Positions 51,733 through 60,343 of a stretch of 64,000 nucleotides of DNA are shown one piece after another (position 1 is the first letter of the stretch; every line of letters starts with the position of its first letter). The position numbers and the translations under genes were made by a program. The stretch is from Kaistella solincola (GTDB lineage: Bacteria; Bacteroidota; Bacteroidia; Flavobacteriales; Weeksellaceae). Where the stretch lies: positions 310,001 through 374,000 of the forward strand of contig NZ_JSYK01000003.1 of assembly GCF_000812875.1 (NCBI RefSeq). Direction: 5' to 3'. A model generated the notes under the pieces. It made no database searches. It worked only from the letters and a program-made list of their open reading frames with translations, and was not told the DNA's origin.

Positions 51733-51958
51733 AAAAAAGTTGCCGTTTTATCACGGTATTTTTTGCTTTTGCCGATGAAATGCGGTGATGCAAATTTACG
51801 GAAACTTTAATAAAACGGAGAAAATTTATGAATTTAATAAAAGCAGCCGTTGATTAGAAGTTCTCAGCGAAAATTTTTCCCGGCTATTCGGGCACTTTCT
51901 GACGATTTTCCAAAATCGAAAAATTTACCGTTTTAACGGCTATTTTTTCAATTTTAAA
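51733..51958. repeat. AT-rich hairpin repeats in the ClC / DUF488 gap
   Basis: The 254-nt gap holds three AT-rich hairpin-like units: 51733-51770 (GCCGTTTTATCACGGTA core), 51890-51903 (CCCGGCTATTCGGG) and 51917-51958 (ACCGTTTTAACGG, followed by ATTTTTTCAATTTTAAAA). No gene is seen. Confidence 0.5.
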
Positions 51959-51969
51959 ACCGCTTAATT

Positions 51970-52506
51970 TTATTCTTCCGGCGTATAAAACAGCTTTCCA
52001 TCTACAATTCTCGCGGGAGAAGTGTACGGATGTTCAGTTGCTTTTCCTTCCGACATAATATGAAGCACCGTCCAACCTTGGGATTTAAAATAATCCGAAA
52101 CCATGGATCGGTGACAGCGCCACCAAACCGCCTCGGAACACATCATTGCTGTAGGATTTTCTGCGGCAAAATCTTTTAAAGTTTCAGCACCAACTTCAAA
52201 AAATTTGGTTTCCATATAATCTGCGTAGGCCTGGAAAGATTTATTCCGCCACGTTGTATTTTTCGAACTTGCAGATAATTTTCGCCTGCCGCCTAAATTT
52301 TCGAGATAAACATATTGAATTCCATATTCCTCCAAAGTTCTTTTAAGTTCGTCCTGATCAAACTGCGGAAACTTTTGCGAACCCGGCATCTTTCGGATGT
52401 CTGCTAAAACTTTTATGTTGAATGACTGCAGCAGCGCCAGAAATTCTTCAAAACTTCTGGTAGAATGACCGATGGTGTAAATGGTGGGTTTTGGAGCAAT
52501 CGACAT
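51970..52506 (-). CDS. DUF488 family protein
   Basis: 178 residues of the DUF488 family, whose biochemical role is not established. Family motifs: YTIGHSTRSFEEFLALL (9-25), VLADIRKMPGSQKFPQFDQDEL and the Cys/His segment MMCSEAVWWRCHRSMVSDYF (CxE...CHR). The conserved Cys-x-Glu and Cys-His-Arg residues suggest an enzymatic or nucleotide-binding site. Cytosolic. Separated from the next pair by 38 nt; perhaps read with it. Confidence 0.88.
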   Translation of the reverse strand: MSIAPKPTIYTIGHSTRSFEEFLALLQSFNIKVLADIRKMPGSQKFPQFDQDELKRTLEEYGIQYVYLENLGGRRKLSASSKNTTWRNKSFQAYADYMETKFFEVGAETLKDFAAENPTAMMCSEAVWWRCHRSMVSDYFKSQGWTVLHIMSEGKATEHPYTSPARIVDGKLFYTPEE

Positions 52507-52544
52507 CTTTTTTAGATCAATTTTGATATATATTTTCAGAGACT

Positions 52545-53342
52545 TTATCGATTTCCTGCCTTTGCTTTAAAACCAAATAATACAACCTTCACATCCTCAT
52601 CGCTTAAAACTTTCAAATTTCGAATAAAGCTGCTAACTGATACTTTGAAAGTGTATAGGTTTGTTATCGGTGCCGGATTGTCGATTATCCATGTTATTAT
52701 TTCAGCGTATGGAAATTTCTCTTTCATGAATTTATAATCTATTACATCTGAGGAAATATAATCTATTTGCCTAGAAATAATTAAATTATTAATAAAAGTC
52801 AATTCTGATGATAATTCTTCATTTTTCAGACTGGAAATTTCCCAAGGTAAATAATAGGAAGTTTTGAAACCTTTTGATTTAAATGAATTCAAGAAATTCG
52901 GCGTATTTGATTCTACAATTATATTTGCAGTTTCAATGCTTAAAGTTCGAACAATTGAATCTAATTTAACCGAAGACTGGATCTTATTATTTACGTTCAA
53001 ATTTTTAAAATCCAGCCATAACCCCAAGTTTTTATAATTTTTGTTGGAATTTAAATAATCAAATAAATTTAAGTCAATAGAATTTGCCGGCGGATGATTG
53101 ACATCAAAATTATTTTTTACAGAGTCGAAAACAAGATCCAGTTCGACTCCCGGGAATTTTTTTCGAGCTTCTTCAAATTTCTCAATACTATTTACGCGAT
53201 GTGCCCAGATTTTCGAGGTAAAGATACACTTGAAAAAAAGCATCTGAAAACTCAGTAGCAAATATGTTAATATTAGAAAGCATACGGCTGTAACTAATAT
53301 TAACCGATTATTTTTTATGATGGAAAAAAGCGTCATAATCAA
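52545..53342 (-). CDS. Membrane-anchored GDPD-like phosphodiesterase
   Basis: 265 residues. One N-terminal membrane anchor (about 13-36) precedes a TIM-barrel-like domain with the glycerophosphodiester phosphodiesterase pattern: His48-Arg49 (WAHRVNS), Glu67 and Asp69 (GVELDL), Asp80 and His83 (FDVNH). Family assignment is by these residues only. It begins inside the last 35 nt of the phosphoethanolamine transferase gene, so translation is coupled. Codon use is markedly AT-rich (many ATA, AAT, TTA). A role in trimming or recycling lipid headgroups around LPS modification is inferred. Confidence 0.65.
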   Translation of the reverse strand: MIMTLFSIIKNNRLILVTAVCFLILTYLLLSFQMLFFKCIFTSKIWAHRVNSIEKFEEARKKFPGVELDLVFDSVKNNFDVNHPPANSIDLNLFDYLNSNKNYKNLGLWLDFKNLNVNNKIQSSVKLDSIVRTLSIETANIIVESNTPNFLNSFKSKGFKTSYYLPWEISSLKNEELSSELTFINNLIISRQIDYISSDVIDYKFMKEKFPYAEIITWIIDNPAPITNLYTFKVSVSSFIRNLKVLSDEDVKVVLFGFKAKAGNR

Positions 53343-54885
53343 TGTTTTTTCTTGAAACTATCCGTTTTCTAGAGACGAAATTTTTATTTACTAAACTTTT
53401 AGTGGAATCAAATTCCTTCCAAGTTAAACTAGAAAGGTCGCTTAATGTGTATATTAAATCTTCAGAAATATATTTCCTGTTGGTGTCATATACAAATTTC
53501 TCTTCTTCCAGTTTAAATTTTTTTGAGCGCCAAAGAATAAATGGAATATCAAACATAGGTTTTGTGCCAATAGTTTCGGTGTGACCCTTCAGCGCCATTG
53601 TTTGGTAAACCTCCTCGCCATGATCCGAAAGATAAAGAACATATGATTTTGCGTTTATCGCTTTAACTTCTCTTATAATTTCATTAACTATAAAGTCGTT
53701 ATATAATACTGAATTATCATAAGTATTTATCAGTTTAAATGCCCGAGCGACCTCAAAAGAAGTACGAGGTTTTGAATCGAATTTTTGAAATGTTGGTGGA
53801 TATCGATTCTCATATTCACCATGGCTCCCCATTAGATGAATGACGATGAACTTTTTAGCTGACTTCTGGTTAAGTATTTTTTTTAGAGGTGGTAAAACAC
53901 GCTCATCTAATGAATAGTATGTAGCGTTTACGAAAATTTGTTCGTCACAATTTTTTGAAAAAATCGTTACGTTGGTGTCATAAAGACCCATAGGTTTCTG
54001 GTTTGAAAGCCAATACGTTTTAAAACCTCCTTTGTTAAAGAGTTGAATTAATGACCCATCGTATTTCCTACTCGGAAATTCATGTGAGGCTAAAGTTAAG
54101 ACCTTGTTTAATGACGGGACAGTATGAGTGTTGGGAGAAATAATGTCATTATAAATCAATAGGTCTTCTTTTATTTTATTCAGTTTGGGGTTCGTCTTTC
54201 TATAATATCCGTACAATTGCATATGATCTCTGGTTGTAGACTCACCTATTATCAAAACCGATATTTCCTCATTACTTTTTCCGTTGTACATTACATTAGA
54301 AAAATCACCTCCCAATTTATTTTCTGTAACTTTATTAAACATTTCTTTTTCGTACCGGTAATCTTTCACCGCTGAATAAAAAATATGAGGAAATGTATTT
54401 CCCCTAATCTGGTTATTTAAAAGCACAATAAAAAGAAAAAAAATAATCGCGAAACTATATTTGGGTTTAATTTCTTTATATGAATTTTTTACGCTTAAAA
54501 AAATGCTGATCGAACAAACTAAAGTTAATAAAATTATGATGGTCATTATTCCCCAATCAATATACATCGATAAAAAATCTTTCGCTTCGCTGATATTTGT
54601 ATCAAAAATTATAAAAAATGTTGACGCAGCTATAATGTCCTTAAATAAATAGAAGTGCCCGATTTGCACAAACATTATTACATTAAAAAACACAATACCT
54701 GCAATCTCCACAAAGCGGTTCACTTTGTTATTAGTAAATATATTTGAGGCAAAAATTAGAAATAACGCTAAAATTATATTCCCAATTACTTTATATACAT
54801 CAATGTCATCTTTTATATAAATGAAAAGAAGAATGGGAAACCAAAACGCGATACGCCTAAATATTTCCAAGAAAAATGGGTTCAT
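53308..54885 (-). CDS. Phosphoethanolamine transferase (EptA/CptA-like)
   Basis: 525-residue inner-membrane sulfatase-fold transferase that adds phosphoethanolamine to lipid A or another envelope glycan. About five N-terminal membrane helices (roughly 13-24, 30-50, 60-80, 112-131, 144-158) precede the periplasmic domain. The nucleophile motif is GESTTRDHMQLYGY (214-227). The metal-binding SDHGEEVYQ lies near residue 420, followed by KGHTETIGTKPMFDIPFI. The encoding DNA is visibly more AT-rich than its neighbours, suggesting transfer. It overlaps the downstream GDPD-like gene. Confidence 0.87.
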   Translation of the reverse strand: MNPFFLEIFRRIAFWFPILLFIYIKDDIDVYKVIGNIILALFLIFASNIFTNNKVNRFVEIAGIVFFNVIMFVQIGHFYLFKDIIAASTFFIIFDTNISEAKDFLSMYIDWGIMTIIILLTLVCSISIFLSVKNSYKEIKPKYSFAIIFFLFIVLLNNQIRGNTFPHIFYSAVKDYRYEKEMFNKVTENKLGGDFSNVMYNGKSNEEISVLIIGESTTRDHMQLYGYYRKTNPKLNKIKEDLLIYNDIISPNTHTVPSLNKVLTLASHEFPSRKYDGSLIQLFNKGGFKTYWLSNQKPMGLYDTNVTIFSKNCDEQIFVNATYYSLDERVLPPLKKILNQKSAKKFIVIHLMGSHGEYENRYPPTFQKFDSKPRTSFEVARAFKLINTYDNSVLYNDFIVNEIIREVKAINAKSYVLYLSDHGEEVYQTMALKGHTETIGTKPMFDIPFILWRSKKFKLEEEKFVYDTNRKYISEDLIYTLSDLSSLTWKEFDSTKSLVNKNFVSRKRIVSRKNIDYDAFFHHKK

Positions 54886-55084
54886 AAATAATAATCCTTT
54901 TTATTTGTAAGATTTTAAAAAAATTCTGGTTGTAATAATATTAAGTATTTACTACCATGTCAATCAGAATGATACTAAGTCGCAAATAAATTTACATAAT
55001 TAAATTCAAATCGATAGATTTCATTTTTTCAATTTAAAGATTTTCAATTTAAAATTTTTACCACCTTTTATCGACAAATTTTTC

Positions 55085-55112
55085 AAAAAAAAATCCACCG
55101 GAATTCGGTGGA
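55085..55112 (-). terminator. Terminator after outer-membrane protein gene
   Basis: TCCACCG / CGGTGGA stem with loop GAATT. On the minus strand it is followed by a T run. It lies 22 nt after the minus-strand stop at 55134. Confidence 0.75.
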
Positions 55113-55133
55113 ATTTAAAGCAGAATATTTTTT

Positions 55134-55811
55134 TTAAAACAGCGCAACTTGCAGAAAAGCACCGAAATTATTTTCGTTGTGTTTCAGCGGACCGTAATAT
55201 TCCATATTAGCGCCGAGACCGAAAGTAAATTCTTTATGCGTTACACCGGCGCGCGCACGGAGATAGCTTCGCGCATGCAAATGTGCGGAAACCGCGTGCA
55301 CATATGTTCCCTGAAGCCGCGAATAAAAGCGCCAGTTTTCATTGATTTCCGTTTTGTATTCTACAATTCCCAGCGTTTCAAAAGTCGCATTTTTGCTGAG
55401 GTCCACGCGCGGCATTGCAATCACCAGCCATTCCGGATTCGCGTAAGTGTAAATAATGGCCGCAGACGGACGTATTCCGCCGGGCGTGCTTTGGAAACCT
55501 GCACCAACTCTTACATTTTTAAAAACATCCACGGTTACTTTTCCCAAAACCATAAGGTCGGAAAGCTGCTCTTGATTCCAGTCGGAATTGAAATCGGTGA
55601 CGCTGAAAAAACCGAGTTTCGGTACGCTTTTTATTTTTTTATCGATGATGGTCTGGAAAGAAATTCCGCGCGTTCCTGGCATTACTTCCACATTCACGGG
55701 TGGATTTTGAAAAGGTGATGGTTCGGTTTCCTGCGCGGAAAGATTTGTAGCGAAAATTAATGAAAAAGCAGCAAATGAAATTTTCAGGGAACGTCGTAGT
55801 TTGTTAGTCAT
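55134..55811 (-). CDS. Putative outer-membrane beta-barrel protein
   Basis: 225 residues, no family recognised. Signal peptide to LSAQ (about 26). The rest consists of alternating strands with aromatic ends (VGAGFQSTPGGIRPSAAIIYTYANPEWLVIAMPR, WRFYSRLQGTYVHAV, FTFGLGANMEYYG) and ends in a C-terminal Phe (FLQVALF), typical of outer-membrane barrels. Monocistronic. Function unknown; a ligand or transport role cannot be told. Confidence 0.72.
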   Translation of the reverse strand: MTNKLRRSLKISFAAFSLIFATNLSAQETEPSPFQNPPVNVEVMPGTRGISFQTIIDKKIKSVPKLGFFSVTDFNSDWNQEQLSDLMVLGKVTVDVFKNVRVGAGFQSTPGGIRPSAAIIYTYANPEWLVIAMPRVDLSKNATFETLGIVEYKTEINENWRFYSRLQGTYVHAVSAHLHARSYLRARAGVTHKEFTFGLGANMEYYGPLKHNENNFGAFLQVALF

Positions 55812-55936
55812 TGTTTTGGATTTAGACTCACGAAAATATCTTAATTAAGTGCTGAATTGTAGGAGTTTTGGTATGAATAATAGGATTTTTCGGTTTTAAA
55901 GATTTTTTAAATGAAGTTACCATAAAATCTAAAACC

Positions 55937-55968
55937 AAAAAAAACACGCCTAAAGACGTGTTTTTTTT
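55937..55968. terminator. Terminator after split transketolase
   Basis: Perfect 12-bp stem AAAAAAAACACG / CGTGTTTTTTTT with an 8-nt loop. Confidence 0.85.
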
Positions 55969-55984
55969 AAATTTCTAACGGCTG

Positions 55985-56932
55985 TTATCTGGCCATAATT
56001 CTTTTTACAGCAGCCTGTACCGCATCAGAATCAATTTCGTATTTTTTCATGAGTTCTGCCGGTGTTGCAGATTCTCCGAAAGTGTCATTTACCGCAACAA
56101 ATTCCTGAAGAGTCGGTCTTTTGCGCGCCAACATTCCTGCAACAGATTCTCCTAAACCACCGATGTAATTGTGTTCTTCGGCAGTTACGATTTTACCGGT
56201 TTTTTCGACAGATTTTAGAATAATTTCTTCGTCCAAAGGTTTGATTGTATGAATATTGATGACTTCACACGAAATTCCTTCTTTTGCCAATTCTTCTGCG
56301 GCCACCAAAGATTCCCAAACCAAATGTCCGGTAGCCACGATGGTTACGTCGGTTCCTTCCTGCAAAAGAATTCCTTTTCCGATTTCAAAAGGCATATCTT
56401 CCGGAATGAAAACCGGAACAACCGGACGGCCAAAACGTAAGTATACGGGACCTTCAAATTCTGCGATGGCTAAAGTTGCAGCTTTCGTCTGGTTATAATC
56501 GCAAGTGTTAATGACGGTCATGCCCGGAAGCATTTTCATCATGCCGATGTCTTCCAAAACCTGGTGCGTGGCGCCATCTTCACCTAAAGTTAAACCGGCG
56601 TGCGAAGCACAGATTTTTACATTTTTGTTGGAATAAGCAATCGACTGGCGGATCTGGTCATAAACGCGCGAAGTGGAAAAGTTAGCGAATGTTCCTGTAA
56701 ACGGAATTTTCCCACTGATGGTTAAACCTGCGGCAATTCCCATCATATTGGCTTCTGCGATACCAACCTGAAAAAATCTTTCCGGTGCTTTTTCGATGAA
56801 TTTTTCCATTTTCAAAGAACCGATGAGGTCAGCGCAAAGTGCGACAACATTCGGGTTGGTATCTGCTAATTCTGCAAGGCCGGCTCCGAAGCCGCTGCGT
56901 GTATCTTTTTTATCTAAAATTTCGTATTTCAT
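55985..56932 (-). CDS. Transketolase C-terminal subunit
   Basis: 315 residues with the pyrimidine-binding and C-terminal domains of transketolase (or a related thiamine diphosphate transketolase-like enzyme). The pyrimidine-binding Glu is in FQVGIAEANMMGIAAGL. LTLGEDGATHQVLEDIGMMK and the C-terminal IVTAEEHNYIGGLGESVAG fit. It needs the N-terminal subunit encoded 96 nt upstream. The pair is a two-chain enzyme, distinct from the 668-residue Tkt; substrates may differ. Confidence 0.9.
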   Translation of the reverse strand: MKYEILDKKDTRSGFGAGLAELADTNPNVVALCADLIGSLKMEKFIEKAPERFFQVGIAEANMMGIAAGLTISGKIPFTGTFANFSTSRVYDQIRQSIAYSNKNVKICASHAGLTLGEDGATHQVLEDIGMMKMLPGMTVINTCDYNQTKAATLAIAEFEGPVYLRFGRPVVPVFIPEDMPFEIGKGILLQEGTDVTIVATGHLVWESLVAAEELAKEGISCEVINIHTIKPLDEEIILKSVEKTGKIVTAEEHNYIGGLGESVAGMLARKRPTLQEFVAVNDTFGESATPAELMKKYEIDSDAVQAAVKRIMAR

Positions 56933-56942
56933 TTTTTTTGAT

Positions 56943-57020
56943 GCTGTATGCTGTAAGCTTTACGCTGTAGCAAAGTTTTGTAAAAAATTGATGAGCTTAG
57001 AGCATAGTGCTTAAAGCGTA
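56943..57020. repeat. Imperfect GCTGTA/AGC repeat between the transketolase halves
   Basis: Short imperfect words (GCTGTATGCTGTAAGC, ACGCTGTAGC, GAGCATAGTGCTTAAAGCG) fill the gap between the two subunit genes. GCTGTATGCT (56943-56952) is the inverse of 40696-40705. Confidence 0.4.
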
Positions 57021-57028
57021 TGTCTAAA

Positions 57029-57880
57029 TTAATAATCCGCCGGAGCTTCTAAATACAGCTGTTTGAAGGCGGTATCGAGCTGCTCGTCATTCGGCGCTTT
57101 TCCGTGCCACGCGTGCGTGCCGATCATATAATCTACGCCAAAACCCATTTCGGTGTGCAAAATAATCGCTACAGGTTTGCCGTGCCCGGTTTCTGCTTTT
57201 GCGCGCTCCAGAATGGAAATTACGGTTTCGAGGTCGTTGCCGTTTTTTTCTTCTAAAACCTTCCAGCCAAAAGCTTCCAGTTTTGCATGTAAATCTCCTA
57301 AATCCAAGACATCATCGGTATCGCCATCAATCTGGCGACCGTTGTAATCAATCGTTGTAATGATATTATCAACCTTTTTCGCGGCTGCGAACATGAAAGC
57401 TTCCCAATTTTGACCTTCCTGCAACTCGCCGTCGCCCTGAAGTGTGTAAACCAGACTTTTATCGCCGTCTAATTTTTTACCTAAAGCAGCGCCAATCGCC
57501 ACGGACAAACCCTGACCCAAAGAACCGGAAGCCACGCGAATGCCGGGCAAACCTTCGTGCGTAGTCGGGTGACCTTGCAGGCGGGAATCCATCTTTCTGA
57601 AAGTTTTGAGCTCTTCAACCGGGAAAAAACCAAAACGCGCCAAAGTGGAGTAGAAGACCGGCGAAATGTGACCGTTGGAAAGGAAGAAAAGGTCTTCGTT
57701 TTTACCTGCCATGTTGAAGGGCAGTTGGTAGTTCATCACCTTGCCGTATAGCGCGGTAAAATATTCGGTACAGCCCAAACTTCCACCGGGATGGCCGGAA
57801 TTTACGGCGTGCACCATGCGCAAAATATCTCTTCGTATTTGTGTAGTAAGAGATTTCAGCTCTTCGATCGATTTACTCAT
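57029..57880 (-). CDS. Transketolase N-terminal subunit
   Basis: 283 residues, the thiamine diphosphate-binding half. SGHPGGSLGCTEYFTALYG, SNGHISPVFYSTLARFGFF, ASGSLGQGLSVAIGAALG and the diphosphate motif LQGDGELQEGQNWEAFMFAA ... TIDYNGRQIDGDT are complete. It pairs with the C-terminal subunit gene downstream on the same strand. It starts at MSKSIEELKSLTTQIRRDIL. It is a natural two-gene enzyme, since both parts have clean termini. Confidence 0.9.
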   Translation of the reverse strand: MSKSIEELKSLTTQIRRDILRMVHAVNSGHPGGSLGCTEYFTALYGKVMNYQLPFNMAGKNEDLFFLSNGHISPVFYSTLARFGFFPVEELKTFRKMDSRLQGHPTTHEGLPGIRVASGSLGQGLSVAIGAALGKKLDGDKSLVYTLQGDGELQEGQNWEAFMFAAAKKVDNIITTIDYNGRQIDGDTDDVLDLGDLHAKLEAFGWKVLEEKNGNDLETVISILERAKAETGHGKPVAIILHTEMGFGVDYMIGTHAWHGKAPNDEQLDTAFKQLYLEAPADY

Positions 57881-58006
57881 TTTTTAGATTTGTTTGCCTG
57901 CGAATTTACGAATTTTTGGTGGCTCGGGAAAATGAAAAATTCTGGGCTGCAAGCCCGGAATTTTTTAAGATATTCAATTTAAAGTTTGCTTTCTTACAAA
58001 GAAAGA

Positions 58007-59443
58007 TTATTTTTTCCTAATCAGCCACAATCCGATAAAAGTGAGTAATCCATTGATAATCAGCAATTCCAAACCGATTTTAAATTCACCAAAAATATTT
58101 TCCTGGAACTTGTCGATGAAATACGAAATCACCGGCGCCGCGACACACACATACGGAACGAGTTTATCCTGAACTTTAAATTTCGTGAAAATCCCAAAAG
58201 CAAATAAACCAAGAAGCGGCCCGTATGTAAAGCCGGCAAGTTTCAGGATCAAACCGATCATTGAATTATCATTGATTATTTTAAAAATAATCACCATAAT
58301 TAAAAATGCTACGGCAACGATCAGGTGAACTCTTTTCCGAAATTTTTCCTGCTCTTTGGGAGAAATTTTTCGTTCTTTCAAACCGAAAATATCAATACAC
58401 AACGAAGAAGTCAGCGCAGTCATGGCACCATCCGCGCTTGGGAATAAAGCGGAAATCAAAGCGATGATAAAAATAATTGAGATAAACGGCGGCATATGGT
58501 TCAACGCAATATCCGGGAAAAGCTGGTCGCCCGCGCTTGTAACGTGTTCCGTATTTCCGTAAAGGTGCAAAAGTCCGCCCATAAAAAGGAAAAGCGAAAT
58601 CACGCCCACCAAAATAAAGCCTAAAACAACCATATTTTTCTGCGAATCTTTCAGCCGCGTTACCGACAGCGATTTTTGCATCATTTCCTGGTCAATTCCT
58701 GTCATCGTAATTGTGATGAAAGCGCCTGCCAAAATCTGTTTAATGAAAAAAGCTTTGCTGTTACCGTCGGTATTGAAAACCTCGGTATAACCCAGTTTAT
58801 TCATCTGCGAAATGCTTTCGGTAAAGCTTAAATCCAGGTGATTCAGCATGTAAACCGAGCATATAATCAGTCCCAAAAGCATACACGTTGTCTGCAAAGT
58901 ATCGGTCCAGACGATAGTTTTCACGCCGCCTTCGTAGGTGTACAGAATAATCATGCCCAAAATCACCAGCGTGGTAACAATAAACGGCACACCCAAACTG
59001 TTGAGGATGGAGAATTGCAGGATATTCACCACCAGATAAAGCCGCGCAGTAGCGCCCACAAGCCGCGAAACAATAAAAATCCACGCGCCGGATTTGTAGG
59101 AAATCTGGCCCATTCTTTCCTGCAGATAACCGTAAATTGAAGTCAGTTTCAAGCGGTAATACAGCGGCAAAAGCACGTACGCAATCACGATATAACCAAT
59201 CAGATAGCCGATGGTAATCTGCAGATAATGAAATTTATCCGCGCCCACTGCGCCCGGCACCGACACAAATGTCACGCCTGAAAGCGACGTTCCGATCATT
59301 CCGAAAGCCACCAGCATCCAGTTGCTCTTGCGGTTTCCAATAAAAAAACTCTCGTTGTTACTGCCTTTTCCGGTGCGGTATGCGACCCAAAGTAAAATTG
59401 CAAAATAGGCGATAATGATACTCAACAGCACATACGGATTCAT
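58007..59443 (-). CDS. Sodium:solute symporter family protein
   Basis: 478-residue SSS-family transporter (sodium-coupled uptake) with about thirteen membrane segments. Start YVLLSIIIAYFAILLWVAYRTGKGSNNESFFIGNRKSNW and ALISALFPSADGAMTALTSSL (the Na+-site segment) are characteristic. The C-terminus ends in WLIRKK. Substrate unknown; a sugar, amino acid or sialic acid type is possible. The gene lies 126 nt upstream of the split transketolase, an association that suggests sugar use, but only weakly. Confidence 0.88.
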   Translation of the reverse strand: MNPYVLLSIIIAYFAILLWVAYRTGKGSNNESFFIGNRKSNWMLVAFGMIGTSLSGVTFVSVPGAVGADKFHYLQITIGYLIGYIVIAYVLLPLYYRLKLTSIYGYLQERMGQISYKSGAWIFIVSRLVGATARLYLVVNILQFSILNSLGVPFIVTTLVILGMIILYTYEGGVKTIVWTDTLQTTCMLLGLIICSVYMLNHLDLSFTESISQMNKLGYTEVFNTDGNSKAFFIKQILAGAFITITMTGIDQEMMQKSLSVTRLKDSQKNMVVLGFILVGVISLFLFMGGLLHLYGNTEHVTSAGDQLFPDIALNHMPPFISIIFIIALISALFPSADGAMTALTSSLCIDIFGLKERKISPKEQEKFRKRVHLIVAVAFLIMVIIFKIINDNSMIGLILKLAGFTYGPLLGLFAFGIFTKFKVQDKLVPYVCVAAPVISYFIDKFQENIFGEFKIGLELLIINGLLTFIGLWLIRKK

Positions 59444-59520
59444 AAATTTATTTTTTTAAGCTGCACAAATATAGTTTTTTTGGGCAATCTGGACGCCTTT
59501 TCAAATTTTCGGGTTATTGA

Positions 59521-59663
59521 TTTCTTATTTTTTTGGGGCGCCTTTTTGACGTTGTCGAATGGTGGATTTCTTATTTTTTTTATGGCGCCATTTCCGCCCT
59601 CCGCTCCCGCTTTTTTTGCTCCACTGCGTTTCGCAAAAAAGAGCTCCGCTCAGGTCGGGGCGC
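59521..59663. repeat. GC-rich palindromic repeat, copy 2, with partial duplicate
   Basis: Complete copy 59584-59663 (GGCGCC ... GGGGCGC) with central hairpin CTTTTTTGC / GCAAAAAAG (loop TCCACTGCGTTTC). Its last 24 nt differ from copy 1 (40628-40651) at three positions. The leading TTTCTTATTTTTTT occurs twice (59521-59534, 59567-59580), each followed by GGCGCC, so the left end is duplicated. Part of the 493-nt gene-free gap 59444-59936. Confidence 0.65.
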
Positions 59664-59769
59664 GGGGAAGCGTTAATTCATAAATTTTTTCTTTTAAGAT
59701 TATTTACTTCCAGTCAAAAATTTTTCATTTTAAATTCCAAAAATACCGGCCTTTCCGGGCAAATTTTTC

Positions 59770-59940
59770 GTTTTAGAAAACCAAAAAACTTTCTATTTTT
59801 ATTGCTATAAATCGAAAAAATATCGAGCTTTAAGGCCATGATTTTTGGTTTTAAGAAAACCAAAAACCTTTCAGTTTTACCGAAAGGTTTTCATTGATAT
59901 AAATCGAAAAAATATGCTGCTAAAACAGCATATTTTTTAC
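59770..59940. repeat. Imperfect ~80-bp direct duplication with hairpins
   Basis: Two copies, starting near 59770 and 59850, share GAAAACCAAAAAC, CTTTC, ATTG and TATAAATCGAAAAAATAT. The second carries two clean hairpins: AAAACCTTTC / GAAAGGTTTT (59863-59891) and a perfect 13-bp AAAAAATATGCTG / CAGCATATTTTTT (59907-59938). It fills the rest of the gap before the GNAT gene and serves as its terminator. Confidence 0.6.
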
Positions 59941-60221
59941 GCCAGCACATCCTGTAATTCCGCATTTTTCTGGATGGTTGCATTGGCATACTGGCACGCC
60001 GGAATCACTTTTTTATTATTTTTCCGCGCATACTCAACGCCGGCGTAAACCAACTGTTTTGCCAGACCTTGTCCGCTGTATTCTTCACCAACTTCCGTAT
60101 GATCGATGATGAAGCGATTTTCACCGTCCCATCTATACGTCATTTCGCCTGCTTTTTTTCCATCGCTGTATATTTCGAAAATTCCGTTTGTTTCGTTGTT
60201 CTGGTGCTTAATTTCTGCCAT
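59937..60221 (-). CDS. GNAT-like N-acetyltransferase (NATD family)
   Basis: 94-residue short acetyltransferase of the YidJ/NATD1 type. The acetyl-CoA loop and motif are VGEEYSGQGLAKQLVYAGVEYARKNNKKVIPACQYANATIQKN (about 47-89). The N-terminal strands GEMTYRWDGENRFIIDHTEV fit. Substrate unknown. Cytosolic. It starts at MAEIKHQNNETNGIF and ends inside the hairpin region. Confidence 0.88.
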   Translation of the reverse strand: MAEIKHQNNETNGIFEIYSDGKKAGEMTYRWDGENRFIIDHTEVGEEYSGQGLAKQLVYAGVEYARKNNKKVIPACQYANATIQKNAELQDVLA

Positions 60222-60343
60222 TTTTTAATGTTTTAAATTTAATCTGCAAATCTTTAGCAAGAAGTCCGCCGAAAAATTTTTCATTTTGAATGAACTTCAG
60301 CAAAAACGGGAAAATTTCCCGCTTTTTCCCGCTTTTTTTTCAT

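Noticed and set aside
55985-57880. A transketolase broken into a pseudogene
   Set aside because: Both halves have complete domains and clean starts and stops, and two-chain transketolases are known.
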